Source: CAYNLK01 sp964398055
GTDB lineage: Bacteria; Chloroflexota; Anaerolineae; 4572-78; J111
Length of the DNA stretch: 64,000 nt
NCBI GenBank assembly: GCA_964398055.1
Contig: CAYNLK010000019.1
Coordinates: 46,145 to 110,144 of the forward strand
Reading direction: 5' to 3'
In this document: positions 26,230-36,077 of the stretch, one piece after another
Position numbering within the stretch: the first letter of the stretch is position 1
Layout: each line of letters starts with the position of its first letter
Program-made: the position numbers and the translations under genes
The notes under the pieces: model-generated
The model's input: only the letters and a program-made list of their open reading frames with translations
What the model was told of the DNA's origin: nothing
Databases searched by the model: none

Positions 26230-29200
26230 TAAAATGCCTCCCGGCGCAGGCTAACCAGCTCACGCAACTGGGTGGTTGACAGCTCGGTCAGCCAGTTTTC
26301 CCCCTGGCCGACCACACTTTCGGCCAGGGCTTTTTTGCTCTCGATCATCTCGTCGATCATCTCCTCCATCGTCCCCACGCAGACAAATTTATGCACCTGG
26401 ACGTTGCGAGTCTGGCCAATGCGAAAGGCCCGGTCGGTGGCCTGGTTCTCTACGGCCGGATTCCACCAGCGGTCGAAATGAAAAACGTGGTTGGCCCGGG
26501 TCAGGTTCAACCCCGTGCCGCCGGCCTTGAGCGACAGAATGAAGATAGGCGGCCCGTGGGGATCATCCTGAAAACGCTGCACCAACTGTGACCGTTTTAG
26601 GGCCGGCGTGCCGCCGTGCAGAAACATGGTTGGCACACCCAGGGCGTGCTGGAGCTGCTCCTTGAGAAAGTGGCCCATCTCGGCAAATTGAGTAAAGATC
26701 AGGCTGCGGTCGCCCACGGAGATGGTTTCTTCGAGCATTTCGGTCAGGCGGGCCAGTTTGCCGCTGCGCTGCGCCTCTGCTTCCGGATCGAGCGGCTGGC
26801 CATCGCCGATCTGGTGGAGAAATTGGGCCGGATGGTTGCAGACCTGCTTCAACTGCATCAGCATACTCAGCACCAAACCCTTGCGCTGAATACCGTCCGC
26901 GGCGGCCTGCTCCACCGCGGCCAGCGAGCTTTGCACCACCGATTGGTACAGGGTAGCCTGCTCCTCACTCAGGTTGCAGTAAACCTTCATCTCGTTCTTC
27001 TCGGGCAGGTCCTGAATAACGGTGGGGTCGGTTTTGACCCGGCGCATAATGAAGGGGCCGGTCATCTGTCTCAGCCGGCCGGTGGCGGCCTGATCCTGGT
27101 AGCGTTCGATAGGCAGGGCAAAGACGGCCCGGAACTCCTGCCGCGAACCCAGGTAGCCCGGGTTGAGGAACTGCATAATCGACCACAACTCTGACAGGCG
27201 ATTTTCCACGGGAGTGCCGGTCAGGGCCAGCCGGAATTGGGCCGGCAGACTGCGAATGGCGCGGGCCTGTTTGGTGCCGGGATTCTTGATATTTTGGGCT
27301 TCGTCGAGCACCACTCCAAACCAGTCCACCGTCTGAATGGCGTCGATGTCGCGGCGCACCACGGCGTAGCTGGTCAGCACCAGGTCAGTCTTCTGAGCCT
27401 GCTCAACAAAAGCTTCGCCCTGCAGCCGGTCGGGACCCTGGTGTTGAAAGCTGGTCAGGTCAGGGGCAAAACGGTGGATCTCTTTGGCCCAGTTGGCCAC
27501 AACCGAGGTGGGGCAAACCAGCAGCACCGGGCCGGCCAATCGCCCGGCCTCCTCTTTTTGGCGCAGCAGCAGGGCCAGGGTTTGGATGGTTTTGCCCAGG
27601 CCCATGTCGTCGGCCAGGCAGGCGCCCAGTCCCCAACGGCGCATAAAATCCAACCAGGAATAGCCGTACTGCTGGTATGGCCGCAACGCGCCGTGCAGGC
27701 CGGCCGGTTGGGGCAGCAGCGCCAGCGCCTGGTTCCCCTTGAATCGTTCCAGCCAATCGGCCAGCCAGCCTTCAAAGGCCACTTCCTGCACCGGCAGGCC
27801 GTCAACCGTGTCAGTTGCGCCCAGACCGAGCCGCAGCGCCTCCTGCCAGCCGATGTCCGCCTCCAGGGCCTGCTTTTCCCAAAAGCGAATGGCCGCCTCG
27901 ATCTGCGCCGGGTCCAACTGGACCCACTGCCCTCGAATTTGCACCAGCGGCGCTTTGAGCGCTACCAGGGCCTCGAACTCCTCTCGGGTCAGGGTAGTAT
28001 CGCCCAGCGACAACTCCCAGCGATACCGGATCAGATTTTCAAAACTGACCTTGCTCTTGGGGATGACATCGGCGCCAGGTTCCTGGGGACTGGAGAGCTT
28101 CAAGCGGACGCCCAGGCGCGTGCCCGGTTTGTTCCACCAGGGCGGCACTAGGAGGCCAAAGCCGCTGTCTTCCAGCAAGGGGGCCGCATCTCGCAGAAAA
28201 TCGAACGCTTCCTGCGTGGACAACGCCAGGGCGGTGGGTTTGGCCGAGGTGAGACTGCGTTTGAACGGCTCAAAAAAACGGGCCGCATAGCCCAGGCCGG
28301 TCAGCAGTTTTTCCTGAGGCTGCTCAAAACGACGGTTGAGAGCTTTGAGGACGTTGCCTTTGGTCTGCCAGACTTGCTCGGCGCTGACCAGCAGACTGGG
28401 ATCGTCCCGGGCTTGCAGGGCAAAATGGAGCTTCCAGCCATTATCCTGGGTCGGGGACGATGGCTGTTGCTGAACCGGGGCCTCCAGGCGAAAAGCCACC
28501 CGGCTGGTTCGATCACCGGCTACCTGGAGATTGCGCAGCCAGAGCTGATAACTCTGGTAGAGGCGCTGCAGTTGAGCGGCGCTACCACCGATCTTTGGAT
28601 CGACCGTAAAGAGGGCCGTGAGCCAGCGGCGGGGAGGATCATCCTGGCGGGCCGGCCAGGCCGGTTGGGCAGGTCGTCCCCAGGCGCGGGCCTGGGTATC
28701 GGTCATCGTATTGAGAAAGGCATCGAGCAGGTGGCGAGGGTGGGGGGCGTCCTCCGGCCGGATGGCTGCGGCCCGGCACAGCGGCGGCATAGCTGCCTGG
28801 AGCTGGGCCAGGCGCGCTCCATCATTGGGGCCATCAAGGACCGGCAGCCAGCGGGCGTGGTAGCTTTGGCCGGCGCTGTCGGCCTGGGTCATTACCGGCA
28901 AGATTTTTTGCTGGGCCAGCGTTTCCAATACCAGGCTGCAAACCAACCGCCAATATTGGCAATCGACCCCCAGGACCAGGCCGGGCGGCAGGTTCTCCCG
29001 TTCCGGCAGGCCGGTCAAAAAGATAAAAGCCTGCGGCGGCGGCAGGGAAATGCCGGTGATTTGCCACGGGGCCAACCCCGGCGGGCCGTCATCCTCGCTC
29101 AATGCCCAATCGGGTTGGAGGTAGGGCGACGGCTGCGGCCCGTAGCGGCCGGTGGGTAACAACAGGGTGATCTCGGTCAGATTTTCGACGGCTTGAACCA

Positions 29201-29390
29201 GCTCCAATGTGGCCAGGAGACGCTCCAGACTGGCCGGAATATCATCAAAAGGGTGTGGTTTTGGTTTCTGGCTGGGGCGTCCTCTCAGTTTTGCCGGGGC
29301 CGGTAACAGTCCGTTTTCGGCCCAGAGCACCACGTCGCCGGAGTCGGCGGGTGAGGTGGGAGGTCGCCAGTGAGCGTGCAAGACGTACAT
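26229..29390 (-). CDS. SNF2-family DEAD/DEAH-box helicase
   Basis: 1053 residues from the ATG at 29390 (MYVLHAHW). A longer frame to 29495 would add 35 Cys-rich residues with no support and would run through the predicted -10 box. An N-terminal region of about 450 residues is typical of bacterial SNF2 proteins. Then come the ATPase lobes: Walker A DDMGLGKT with Lys600, the DEAQ box at 696-699, TGTPVENRLSELWSI, and in the second lobe LSLKAGGTGLNL and ATDRAFRIGQ. It is a DNA translocase that probably remodels or repairs DNA. A TATAAT box on the minus strand (29422-29427) lies 32 bases before the start. It forms an operon with the SWIM gene. Confidence 0.94.
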   Translation of the reverse strand: MYVLHAHWRPPTSPADSGDVVLWAENGLLPAPAKLRGRPSQKPKPHPFDDIPASLERLLATLELVQAVENLTEITLLLPTGRYGPQPSPYLQPDWALSEDDGPPGLAPWQITGISLPPPQAFIFLTGLPERENLPPGLVLGVDCQYWRLVCSLVLETLAQQKILPVMTQADSAGQSYHARWLPVLDGPNDGARLAQLQAAMPPLCRAAAIRPEDAPHPRHLLDAFLNTMTDTQARAWGRPAQPAWPARQDDPPRRWLTALFTVDPKIGGSAAQLQRLYQSYQLWLRNLQVAGDRTSRVAFRLEAPVQQQPSSPTQDNGWKLHFALQARDDPSLLVSAEQVWQTKGNVLKALNRRFEQPQEKLLTGLGYAARFFEPFKRSLTSAKPTALALSTQEAFDFLRDAAPLLEDSGFGLLVPPWWNKPGTRLGVRLKLSSPQEPGADVIPKSKVSFENLIRYRWELSLGDTTLTREEFEALVALKAPLVQIRGQWVQLDPAQIEAAIRFWEKQALEADIGWQEALRLGLGATDTVDGLPVQEVAFEGWLADWLERFKGNQALALLPQPAGLHGALRPYQQYGYSWLDFMRRWGLGACLADDMGLGKTIQTLALLLRQKEEAGRLAGPVLLVCPTSVVANWAKEIHRFAPDLTSFQHQGPDRLQGEAFVEQAQKTDLVLTSYAVVRRDIDAIQTVDWFGVVLDEAQNIKNPGTKQARAIRSLPAQFRLALTGTPVENRLSELWSIMQFLNPGYLGSRQEFRAVFALPIERYQDQAATGRLRQMTGPFIMRRVKTDPTVIQDLPEKNEMKVYCNLSEEQATLYQSVVQSSLAAVEQAAADGIQRKGLVLSMLMQLKQVCNHPAQFLHQIGDGQPLDPEAEAQRSGKLARLTEMLEETISVGDRSLIFTQFAEMGHFLKEQLQHALGVPTMFLHGGTPALKRSQLVQRFQDDPHGPPIFILSLKAGGTGLNLTRANHVFHFDRWWNPAVENQATDRAFRIGQTRNVQVHKFVCVGTMEEMIDEMIESKKALAESVVGQGENWLTELSTTQLRELVSLRREAF

Positions 29391-29528
29391 CGGGCATACT
29401 CCACATGAAATCTTAAAGGATATTATAGCACAACAAACAAAAACCTTGCCAGGATTTAGCAGGGTTGTCCCGTTGACCCGGGCGCGGTCAACCAAAAAAT
29501 GAGCCGGTATTTTAGCCTCAAAGTACGA

Positions 29529-29557
29529 TTGAAAAATTGTCCATTTTTTGGTAATAT
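29529..29557 (+). promoter_or_regulatory. Promoter of the SBBP/dockerin gene
   Basis: TTGAAA (29529-29534) and TAATAT (29552-29557) are 17 bp apart. Transcription would start near 29564, leaving a leader of about 170 bases. The 342-base gap 29391-29732 also holds the divergent SNF2 -10 box; I see no coding sequence in it. Confidence 0.6.
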
Positions 29558-29563
29558 AGCTTG

Positions 29564-29732
29564 AGAAAGCAGGTCTTTAACAACTGACCCACAGCAGAAA
29601 AAGCGTCGCGGCTGACCCGTTTAGCCCAATTTTTCTTCTTGCTGGCAGCGCCAACCCCTTCTGTGGAGTTGGCGTTTTTGTTTTTAGGCTCAATTCTGTC
29701 ATTACGTCTGTGATGGGGGAGAAAGAAGGATT
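29564..29732 (+). other. Structured leader with internal terminator
   Basis: The leader can form GGTC/GACC and GGCT/AGCC hairpins; both hairpin regions contain CTGACCC. A terminator-like hairpin follows, then the ribosome site and the SBBP start. This order (aptamer-like region, terminator, gene) suits a riboswitch or attenuator. It does not match any riboswitch consensus I know. Confidence 0.4.
29649..29685 (+). terminator. Terminator or attenuator hairpin in the SBBP leader
   Basis: CGCCAACCCC (29649-29658) pairs with GGAGTTGGCG (29665-29674) over a 6-base loop, followed by TTTTTGTTTTT. It lies 48 bases before the start codon, with no plus-strand gene before it to terminate. Confidence 0.7.
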
Positions 29733-32700
29733 ATGATGAAAACATCTATCAATTGGGAAAAAGGTCAAATCATTATTGGGCTGATTCTGGCTTTGTTGTT
29801 CCTCCCCGGCCCAACCGCGCAACCCGCCCAGGCCCAGGCCGGTCCGCCCCTCTTGTTCATCGAGAATGTGGGCCAGTTCCCCCCGGCAGGAGATGGCGAG
29901 ACGGTTCATTTCCTGGTACAAGGCGCCCAGGCCAGCCTCCGGCTGACCGATCAGGCGCTCTGGTTCACCCAACTGGCCCCAGCCGAGGCCACCGACGATA
30001 CACCGGCGCTCGAGGCGACGTCGCGGCGCGGCCTCAATCTCCGGCTTGCTTTTGTCGACGCCAGCCCCCAGCCCCGCCTTGAACCTTTCGACCGGCTGGA
30101 GACGCGCGTCTCCTATTTCCGCGGCAACGATCCGGCCCAGTGGCGCAGCGATGTCCCCGTTTGGGGCGGTGTGCGCTACGTGGACCTTTACCCCGGCCTC
30201 GATCTGGAAGTGACCGGTGAAAATGGCCGGCTGGTGCAGCGTTGGGTCGTTAAGTCGGATGTTGCCATCCAAAGCAGCGACAACTCGCCCCTGGGCGGCG
30301 TACGGCTACAGGTAGACGGCGCGGAGGCGCTCGCTTTGGATGAGGCGGGTCAACTGCGCCTGACCACCGCCCTGGGCGAGGTCGTTCTCCCTCTCCCCCA
30401 CCTCGTTGACGCCAACGGCGCGCCGCTCGATTTCCCGCTTCAGCCCGCCATTGACGGCCTGGAAGTTGTTGGCCCCGTGGGCCAAATGCCCCCGCCGGCC
30501 GGTGAAATGGTGGGCGCGGCCGCGGCCGGCGACCTGCTCTTCAGCACTTACCTGGGTGGCAGCGGCAGCGAGGATGCCCGGGCTATTGCCGTCGATGGGG
30601 CCGGCAGCGCCTACGTGACCGGCTTCACCAGCTCGGCTGATTTTCCCACCACCCCCGGCGCGATCGATATCAGCCCTATCTACTTTGACGCCTATGTGGC
30701 CAAATTGAACCCGGCCGGCGCAGCCCTGGAATACGCCACTTATCTGGGCGGGGATAGCGGTGAGATGACGTACGACCTGGCCGTGGATGAGGCCGGTCAA
30801 GCTTATATCACCGGCTATACCCGCTCGCCCAATTTTCCGGTCACCCCCGGCGCTTATAAAACGGCCGTTACCGGGCTGACCGATGCCTTTGTGGTCAAAT
30901 TCAACGCTGCTGGCGACGGGCTGGTTTACAGCACTTTTATCGGCGGCTCCTATCTGGAATGGGGCTACGGATTGGCCCTCGACGCGGCCGGCAGCGTTTA
31001 CCTGACCGGCTTGACCACCAGCGGCGACCTGCCGACCACGCCGGGGGCGTTTCAGCCCGGCCCTGGCGGCGAGGCCGGCTATTATGATAGCTTTGTGGTC
31101 AAGCTCAATCCCGACGGCTCGGCGCTGGAATACAGCACCTATCTGGGCGGGCACGGCTCGGACCAGGGCTGGGGCATTGCCGTGGACAGTACCGGCCACG
31201 CCTATGTCGCCGGCCAAACCGAGTCGACCAACTTTCCGGTGACGCCGGGCGCGTTTCAAACCGATTTTCGCCGCCTCTTTGTGACCAAGTTAAATCCCAC
31301 CGGCAGCGGCCTGGTCTACAGCACCTTTCTGGGCGGCAACGGCTACGATGAAGCCTGGGCCATCGCGGTGGATGAGGCCGGCCAGGCTTACGTTGCCGGT
31401 GATACCACCTCGACCAATTTCCCCACCACCCCCGGCGCGTTTCAGCCCAACTACCACCACGGCAGCAGCGTTACCCGTGAGGGTGATGTCTTTGTGGTCA
31501 AATTCAACCCCGCCGGCAGCGGCTTGATTTACGGCACCTACTTGGGCGGCACGGACCACGACCTGGGCTTCGGCCTTGACATCGACTCGCAAGGGCGGGC
31601 CTACGTCACCGGCTCGACCATTTCAGCCGACTTTCCGACCACCCCTAATGCCTTTCAGCCGGCCCGCTCCGGCTACCCCGACGCCTATCTGGTCAAGCTC
31701 AACGCCGCCGGCAGCGCCTTGACCTACGGTACATTTTTGGGGGGCAGCCGGAGTGACACAGCCTTTGGGGTCGCCGCGGACGACTTGGGCCACGCTTATG
31801 TTACCGGCAGCACCTCCTCGCCCGATTTTCCAATTTCGGCTGGTGCGTTTGATACCAGCTTCGACGGCACGGCCTCAGACGCTTTTGTGACCAAACTGGA
31901 CACCGGCAACGAGCCGGAGTCGCTGCCGGAGCCGGTGCCGCTGCATACCTGCGCCCCAACCCCGTTGGGGACGATTACGGTCGGCAATGAGCCGCGCGGC
32001 ATCGCCGTAGACTCGCTTCGCCAGCGAGTCTATGTCGCCAACTATAGCAGCGACAGCGTCTCGGTGATTGACAGCAATACCAACACCGTGCTGCAAACCA
32101 TCGGCGGCATCATTGGCGCCAACGGCATCAGCCTTGATCCCGAACGCAACGTGATCTGGGTCACCAACCACTCGACCGACCAGGTGACCCCCATCCAGGC
32201 CAACGATAACGCCACCGACTTCACCGTTCTGCCGCCGGTTGCCGTAGGGGATAGCCCCTGGGGCGTCGCCTATGACCTGGTGCACGATTACGTGTATGTG
32301 GTCAACAGTCTGTCCTTCTCGGTCACCGTCATCGAGGCCGAAAGCCACGCCGTAGTCGCTACCATTACCGGCAGCTTTCAGCTACCCTTCCACGTGGCCG
32401 CCAACCCGGTGACCGGCAAGGTCTACGTGGTCAACTTTGGCGGTCCCAGCGTGGCTGTGTTGGATGGAACAGCCGTGAGCAAAGTGGTCCCCCTGTACGA
32501 CAGCAAAGAGCCGTATGGCCTGGCTATCGATGAGACGCGCAACCTGGTCTACGTGGCCACCGTTGAGCCGCACCGGATTGTGGTCATTGGTCCGGCCAAA
32601 GGGCAGCCGGATCAATTTTTGGGCTGGGCCGCGTTCCATCGCGGTTTTGGCAATCCCAACCGGCCGGTGCCGCTGCGGGTTATTGCTGTCAATCCCACCC

Positions 32701-33218
32701 TGGGGCCGGCCGGCGATGGCGGCCACGTCTGGGCCACCACTACCCAGGCCGATGGCGGCGAGTCTAACCAGGCGCTGCTGATCCCCAAGGGCTGGGGTGG
32801 CTACTTCCATTTCCCCCTGGCTCAAAATGTTGACCTCTATCCCGCCGACGGGCTGGCCATCGACCGGGCCACCAACCGGGTCTACATCTCCAGCGGTTTT
32901 GCGCCGGGTCAGGTTACCGTCATCGGCGATCACGCCAGCCTGTGCGCCGACGCTTTTACCAAAATCGCTTCACTCGAAGAGGGGACCAGTCAAGACCCGG
33001 ATCAAATTGGTGTAGAAATTTGGGAGGAAGAAACGGCCAACACACTGGTTAGGGGCGACGTAAATGGGGATGGTCAGGTGAATATGCTCGACCTGGCTTA
33101 CGTGGCCTCACGCTTTGGCAGCAGCGCTGCCACCGCCGACCTGAACAAGGATGGCCGGGTGGATATTCTTGACCTGGCGATAGTTGCCAATAACTATGGC
33201 CAGGGTGTGCCTGATTAA
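29733..33218 (+). CDS. Secreted SBBP-repeat protein with YncE-like propeller and dockerin
   Basis: 1161 residues. A signal peptide (about 1-35) precedes a beta-rich domain that starts LLFIENVGQF, typical of SBBP proteins. Seven SBBP repeats follow (about 270-710), each with Y-x-T-Y/F-L-G-G, a V-D-x-x-G-x-A-Y-V-x-G core and F-P-x-T-P-G-A. Next is a YncE-like propeller (about 745-1070; GIAVDSLRQRVYVANYSS). The last 56 residues form a type I dockerin with two calcium loops, GDVNGDGQVN and ADLNKDGRVD. Dockerins bind cohesins, but no cohesin is visible here. The protein is probably displayed or released for adhesion or complex assembly. A GGAGAAAGAAGG site precedes the ATG pair. Confidence 0.92.
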   Translation: MMKTSINWEKGQIIIGLILALLFLPGPTAQPAQAQAGPPLLFIENVGQFPPAGDGETVHFLVQGAQASLRLTDQALWFTQLAPAEATDDTPALEATSRRGLNLRLAFVDASPQPRLEPFDRLETRVSYFRGNDPAQWRSDVPVWGGVRYVDLYPGLDLEVTGENGRLVQRWVVKSDVAIQSSDNSPLGGVRLQVDGAEALALDEAGQLRLTTALGEVVLPLPHLVDANGAPLDFPLQPAIDGLEVVGPVGQMPPPAGEMVGAAAAGDLLFSTYLGGSGSEDARAIAVDGAGSAYVTGFTSSADFPTTPGAIDISPIYFDAYVAKLNPAGAALEYATYLGGDSGEMTYDLAVDEAGQAYITGYTRSPNFPVTPGAYKTAVTGLTDAFVVKFNAAGDGLVYSTFIGGSYLEWGYGLALDAAGSVYLTGLTTSGDLPTTPGAFQPGPGGEAGYYDSFVVKLNPDGSALEYSTYLGGHGSDQGWGIAVDSTGHAYVAGQTESTNFPVTPGAFQTDFRRLFVTKLNPTGSGLVYSTFLGGNGYDEAWAIAVDEAGQAYVAGDTTSTNFPTTPGAFQPNYHHGSSVTREGDVFVVKFNPAGSGLIYGTYLGGTDHDLGFGLDIDSQGRAYVTGSTISADFPTTPNAFQPARSGYPDAYLVKLNAAGSALTYGTFLGGSRSDTAFGVAADDLGHAYVTGSTSSPDFPISAGAFDTSFDGTASDAFVTKLDTGNEPESLPEPVPLHTCAPTPLGTITVGNEPRGIAVDSLRQRVYVANYSSDSVSVIDSNTNTVLQTIGGIIGANGISLDPERNVIWVTNHSTDQVTPIQANDNATDFTVLPPVAVGDSPWGVAYDLVHDYVYVVNSLSFSVTVIEAESHAVVATITGSFQLPFHVAANPVTGKVYVVNFGGPSVAVLDGTAVSKVVPLYDSKEPYGLAIDETRNLVYVATVEPHRIVVIGPAKGQPDQFLGWAAFHRGFGNPNRPVPLRVIAVNPTLGPAGDGGHVWATTTQADGGESNQALLIPKGWGGYFHFPLAQNVDLYPADGLAIDRATNRVYISSGFAPGQVTVIGDHASLCADAFTKIASLEEGTSQDPDQIGVEIWEEETANTLVRGDVNGDGQVNMLDLAYVASRFGSSAATADLNKDGRVDILDLAIVANNYGQGVPD

Positions 33219-33225
33219 ATGAAAT

Positions 33226-33335
33226 GGGTGTGACCAAAATGAGTTTTAATGTAGGGGCGAATGGCATTCGCCCTGGTTGGTTGGCCCAATTTGGGCGTTC
33301 GCCGAACGCCCCTACAACTGAAATTGGTCACACCC
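33226..33335. mobile_element. 110-bp MITE-like inverted-repeat element, copy B
   Basis: This copy is identical in all 110 bases to copy A at 18471. It is flanked by a perfect 9-bp direct repeat AAATGAAAT (33217-33225 and 33336-33344), as expected of a target-site duplication. It sits 8 bases after the SBBP gene stop. There is no open reading frame and no transposase nearby, so it would move only with help from elsewhere. Confidence 0.9.
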
Positions 33336-33399
33336 AAATGAAATGGTGGAGGGGTATTATGCACGCGTGGTCGCCGGCTTGACACCTTTGACCGAACCT

Positions 33400-34428
33400 C
33401 TATCCAATTGCTATGTCGGGGGACCGAACGCTGGCTCGCAGCAGCCGCAGCACCCGTAAGGTGACCCATTTGCTCGGTTTACCTTTGGCTTCGATATCGG
33501 CCCACACGCGCAGGGTGCCATTGAGACTATTCTCCAACTTCCAACGGCCGTAAGCATCCTGTTTGCTGAGGATGAGTTGCCGAGCCTCACTTAGCCGCGG
33601 GTCGCGCCCATAGCCCAGCTCGGCCAGCACCATCATGGTTTCCAACACGTCGCTCCAGTAACTGAGCGGAAAGCCGAATTTGAACCAGGTCGAGCTGACC
33701 CGCTCGGTGTAGGGGTAATCGGCCACGGCCGGGTTACGACTGAGCAGGAACTCCGCCCCGATCTGGAGGGCCTGCTGCACCCTCGGGCTGCGCTGGCTGG
33801 GGGGAATAGCCAGCAACCCTTTCATAGCCTTGGTCGCGCCCCAGCCACAGGGCTGGCCCAGGTTGATCCCACAGGCAAAGCCGGGATCGCTTGTACCCGA
33901 TGAGTAATACTGGATCGGCGCTTCACCGGTGATGGCCCGCGCCTGCCACTCCAGAGCCGCCTGCACCCGCGGGTCGTTGGTATAGCCCAGGTGGAGTAAG
34001 GCCGACAGCAGGTTGCCATTGAGACAGTGGAAGGCGCGGCTAGGCTGGGGTGGCTGGCTGGCCGCAAAAGCGCCGTTAGCAGCCAGACTGTGGCTCAACA
34101 GGTAAGCGCAGCCCCGCCGCACTCGCTCATCGGCCGGATCGGCGCCCAACTCGGCCAGAAAGATGATCTGCCAGACCGTACCCCGATATTTGGGGGAGTA
34201 ACCGCTGCCGGGTTTAACCCATGCACCGTCAGACTGCTGGGCCGCCAAAATCACCGGTACCGGTCCGCTGGTCATAATCGTTGTTTTGGCCTGACGGAGC
34301 TCGGGGTCATCTTCGGGCCGGCCTAACAGGTCGCGCAGAGCAAAGTAACGTACACCGGGATTGGCGGGGTCCGGCTCCAGTAACCAGGGGAGAGGATCAT
34401 CATTTAATTCATATTGCCAGTCGAACAT
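33400..34428 (-). CDS. Prenyltransferase/squalene-cyclase-like alpha-toroid protein
   Basis: 342 residues, mostly helical, with repeats of the terpenoid-cyclase toroid type: AQQSDGAWVKPG, GCAYLLSHSLAANGAF, QDAYGRWKLENS. No DDxD or DxDD catalytic acid motif is visible, so it is probably not a classical cyclase. It could be a toroid-fold binding protein or an unusual enzyme. Two Cys residues near GFACGINLGQPCGWG could bind a metal. GGGGATAG lies just before the ATG. It follows pckA by 41 bases on the same strand, so read-through is possible. Function unknown. Confidence 0.75.
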   Translation of the reverse strand: MFDWQYELNDDPLPWLLEPDPANPGVRYFALRDLLGRPEDDPELRQAKTTIMTSGPVPVILAAQQSDGAWVKPGSGYSPKYRGTVWQIIFLAELGADPADERVRRGCAYLLSHSLAANGAFAASQPPQPSRAFHCLNGNLLSALLHLGYTNDPRVQAALEWQARAITGEAPIQYYSSGTSDPGFACGINLGQPCGWGATKAMKGLLAIPPSQRSPRVQQALQIGAEFLLSRNPAVADYPYTERVSSTWFKFGFPLSYWSDVLETMMVLAELGYGRDPRLSEARQLILSKQDAYGRWKLENSLNGTLRVWADIEAKGKPSKWVTLRVLRLLRASVRSPDIAIG

Positions 34429-34469
34429 ATCTATCCCCGATAAAACAAAGGTTCATCGTGGCTACTACT

Positions 34470-36077
34470 TTAGCCAACGGCCGGGCCGGCAGCCTTCACT
34501 TCTGCTGAAGCTTGCTCGGCAAACTGCTTGAAGTTGTCCTCGAACATACCGGCCAGTTTCTGGGCCTGCTCATCGTAGGCCTGGGGATCGCTCCAGGTGT
34601 TGCGGGGGGTCAGGACTTCGGTGGGGACATCCGGGCAGGCGGTGGGCACCTGGAAGCCAAAAATAGAATCGGGCTTGAACTCCGCGTGAGCCAGCTTGCC
34701 GTTCAGGGCAGCGTTGATCATCGCCCGGGTGTAGGCAATCTTCATCCGCTGCCCAACGCCGTAGGGGCCGCCACTCCAGCCGGTGTTGACCAGCCAGCAG
34801 TTGACCTTCTGTTCGGCAATCCGTTCGCCTAGCATTTTGGCATAGACGGTGGGGTGATGGGCCATAAAGGGGGCGCCGAAGCAGGCGCTGAAGGTGGCTT
34901 GCGGCTCGGTGACCCCTTTTTCGGTGCCGGCGACCTTGGCGGTGTAGCCTGACAGGAAATGGTACATCGTTTGCTCCGGCGTCAACTTGGCGATGGGCGG
35001 CATCACCCCAAAGGCGTCGGCGGTGAGAAAGATGATGTCCTTGGGATGGCCGCCCCGGCCGGTGGGGGAAGCATTGGGAATGTGCGAGATGGGGTAGGCG
35101 CCACGGGTGTTTTCGGTCAAAGAGTCGTCATTAAGATCAAGCCGGCGAGTAACCGAATTCAAAACCACGTTTTCCAAAATTGTCCCAAAACGGCGAGCGG
35201 TTTCATAGATTTCCGGTTCGGCCTCTTTAGACAGGCGGATCATCTTGGCGTAACAGCCGCCTTCAAAGTTGAAAATGCCGTTGTCACTCCAGCCGTGCTC
35301 GTCATCGCCGATCAGGGTCCGGCTGGAGTCGGCCGAGAGGGTGGTTTTACCGGTGCCGCTCAAGCCAAAGAAGAGGGCCACATCACCGTTAGCGCCGATA
35401 TTGGCTGAACAGTGCATGGGCATTACCCGCCGGAATGGGAGCAGGTAATTCATCACCGTAAAGATCGATTTTTTGATCTCACCGGCGTAACTGGAGCCAC
35501 CGATGATAACCATTTTCTTGGCAAAGTTGATGATAATGAAGACTTCGGAGTTGGTGCCGTCAACTTCCGGGATGGCGTGAAAGCGAGGGCAGTCGATCAC
35601 GGTAAATTCCGGGCGATGCCTGACTAACTCTTCCGGGGTGGCCTGAATAAACATGTTGCGGGCAAACAGGCTGTGCCAGGCATATTCGGTGATGATACGG
35701 ATGGGCAGGCGATAGTCAGGGTCAGCCCCGGCCCAGGAATCCTGCACAAAAACGTCCTTCATTTGCAGGTAAGAGACCAAGCGGCGATGCAACTCGTTAA
35801 AGCGATCTTCGGCAAAGGGCCGGTTGATCTTGCCCCACCAGATATGCTGTTCGCTGGTTGGCTCTTTGACCAGGAATTTGTCGTTGGGGGAGCGACCGGT
35901 GTGGTGGCCGGTTCGAACAACCAGCGGTCCCAGGTGGGCAATAATGCCTTCGTGGCGGCGAATCGCCTCCTCGTACAGGGCCGACGTGTGCAAATTCCAA
36001 TATACATTGTTGACATTACGGATACCCGCCGAAATTAGGCCAATCTTGCTGTGTTGTTCTTCATAGTGCTCTCGCAT
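34470..36077 (-). CDS. pckA: Phosphoenolpyruvate carboxykinase (ATP)
   Basis: 535 residues, the normal length. It converts oxaloacetate and ATP to phosphoenolpyruvate and CO2 in gluconeogenesis. Visible motifs: P-loop GLSGTGKTTLS starting at Gly238 with Lys244 and Thr245, the following metal-binding segment LIGDDEHGWSDNGIFNFEGGCYAK, and TPRNTWSDP near the C-terminus. AAGGAGCG lies 7 bases before the ATG. The next gene downstream on the same strand is a toroid-fold protein of unknown role. Confidence 0.97.
   Translation of the reverse strand: MREHYEEQHSKIGLISAGIRNVNNVYWNLHTSALYEEAIRRHEGIIAHLGPLVVRTGHHTGRSPNDKFLVKEPTSEQHIWWGKINRPFAEDRFNELHRRLVSYLQMKDVFVQDSWAGADPDYRLPIRIITEYAWHSLFARNMFIQATPEELVRHRPEFTVIDCPRFHAIPEVDGTNSEVFIIINFAKKMVIIGGSSYAGEIKKSIFTVMNYLLPFRRVMPMHCSANIGANGDVALFFGLSGTGKTTLSADSSRTLIGDDEHGWSDNGIFNFEGGCYAKMIRLSKEAEPEIYETARRFGTILENVVLNSVTRRLDLNDDSLTENTRGAYPISHIPNASPTGRGGHPKDIIFLTADAFGVMPPIAKLTPEQTMYHFLSGYTAKVAGTEKGVTEPQATFSACFGAPFMAHHPTVYAKMLGERIAEQKVNCWLVNTGWSGGPYGVGQRMKIAYTRAMINAALNGKLAHAEFKPDSIFGFQVPTACPDVPTEVLTPRNTWSDPQAYDEQAQKLAGMFEDNFKQFAEQASAEVKAAGPAVG

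Noticed and set aside
27237..28151. 304-residue plus-strand open frame
   Set aside because: Antisense to the SNF2 gene, with no ribosome site and non-protein-like composition.
29391..29495. N-terminal extension of the SNF2 protein
   Set aside because: It would cover a TATAAT box and adds Cys-rich sequence unlike the family start.
30306..31259. 317-residue minus-strand open frame
   Set aside because: Antisense to the SBBP repeats; its apparent periodicity comes from those repeats.
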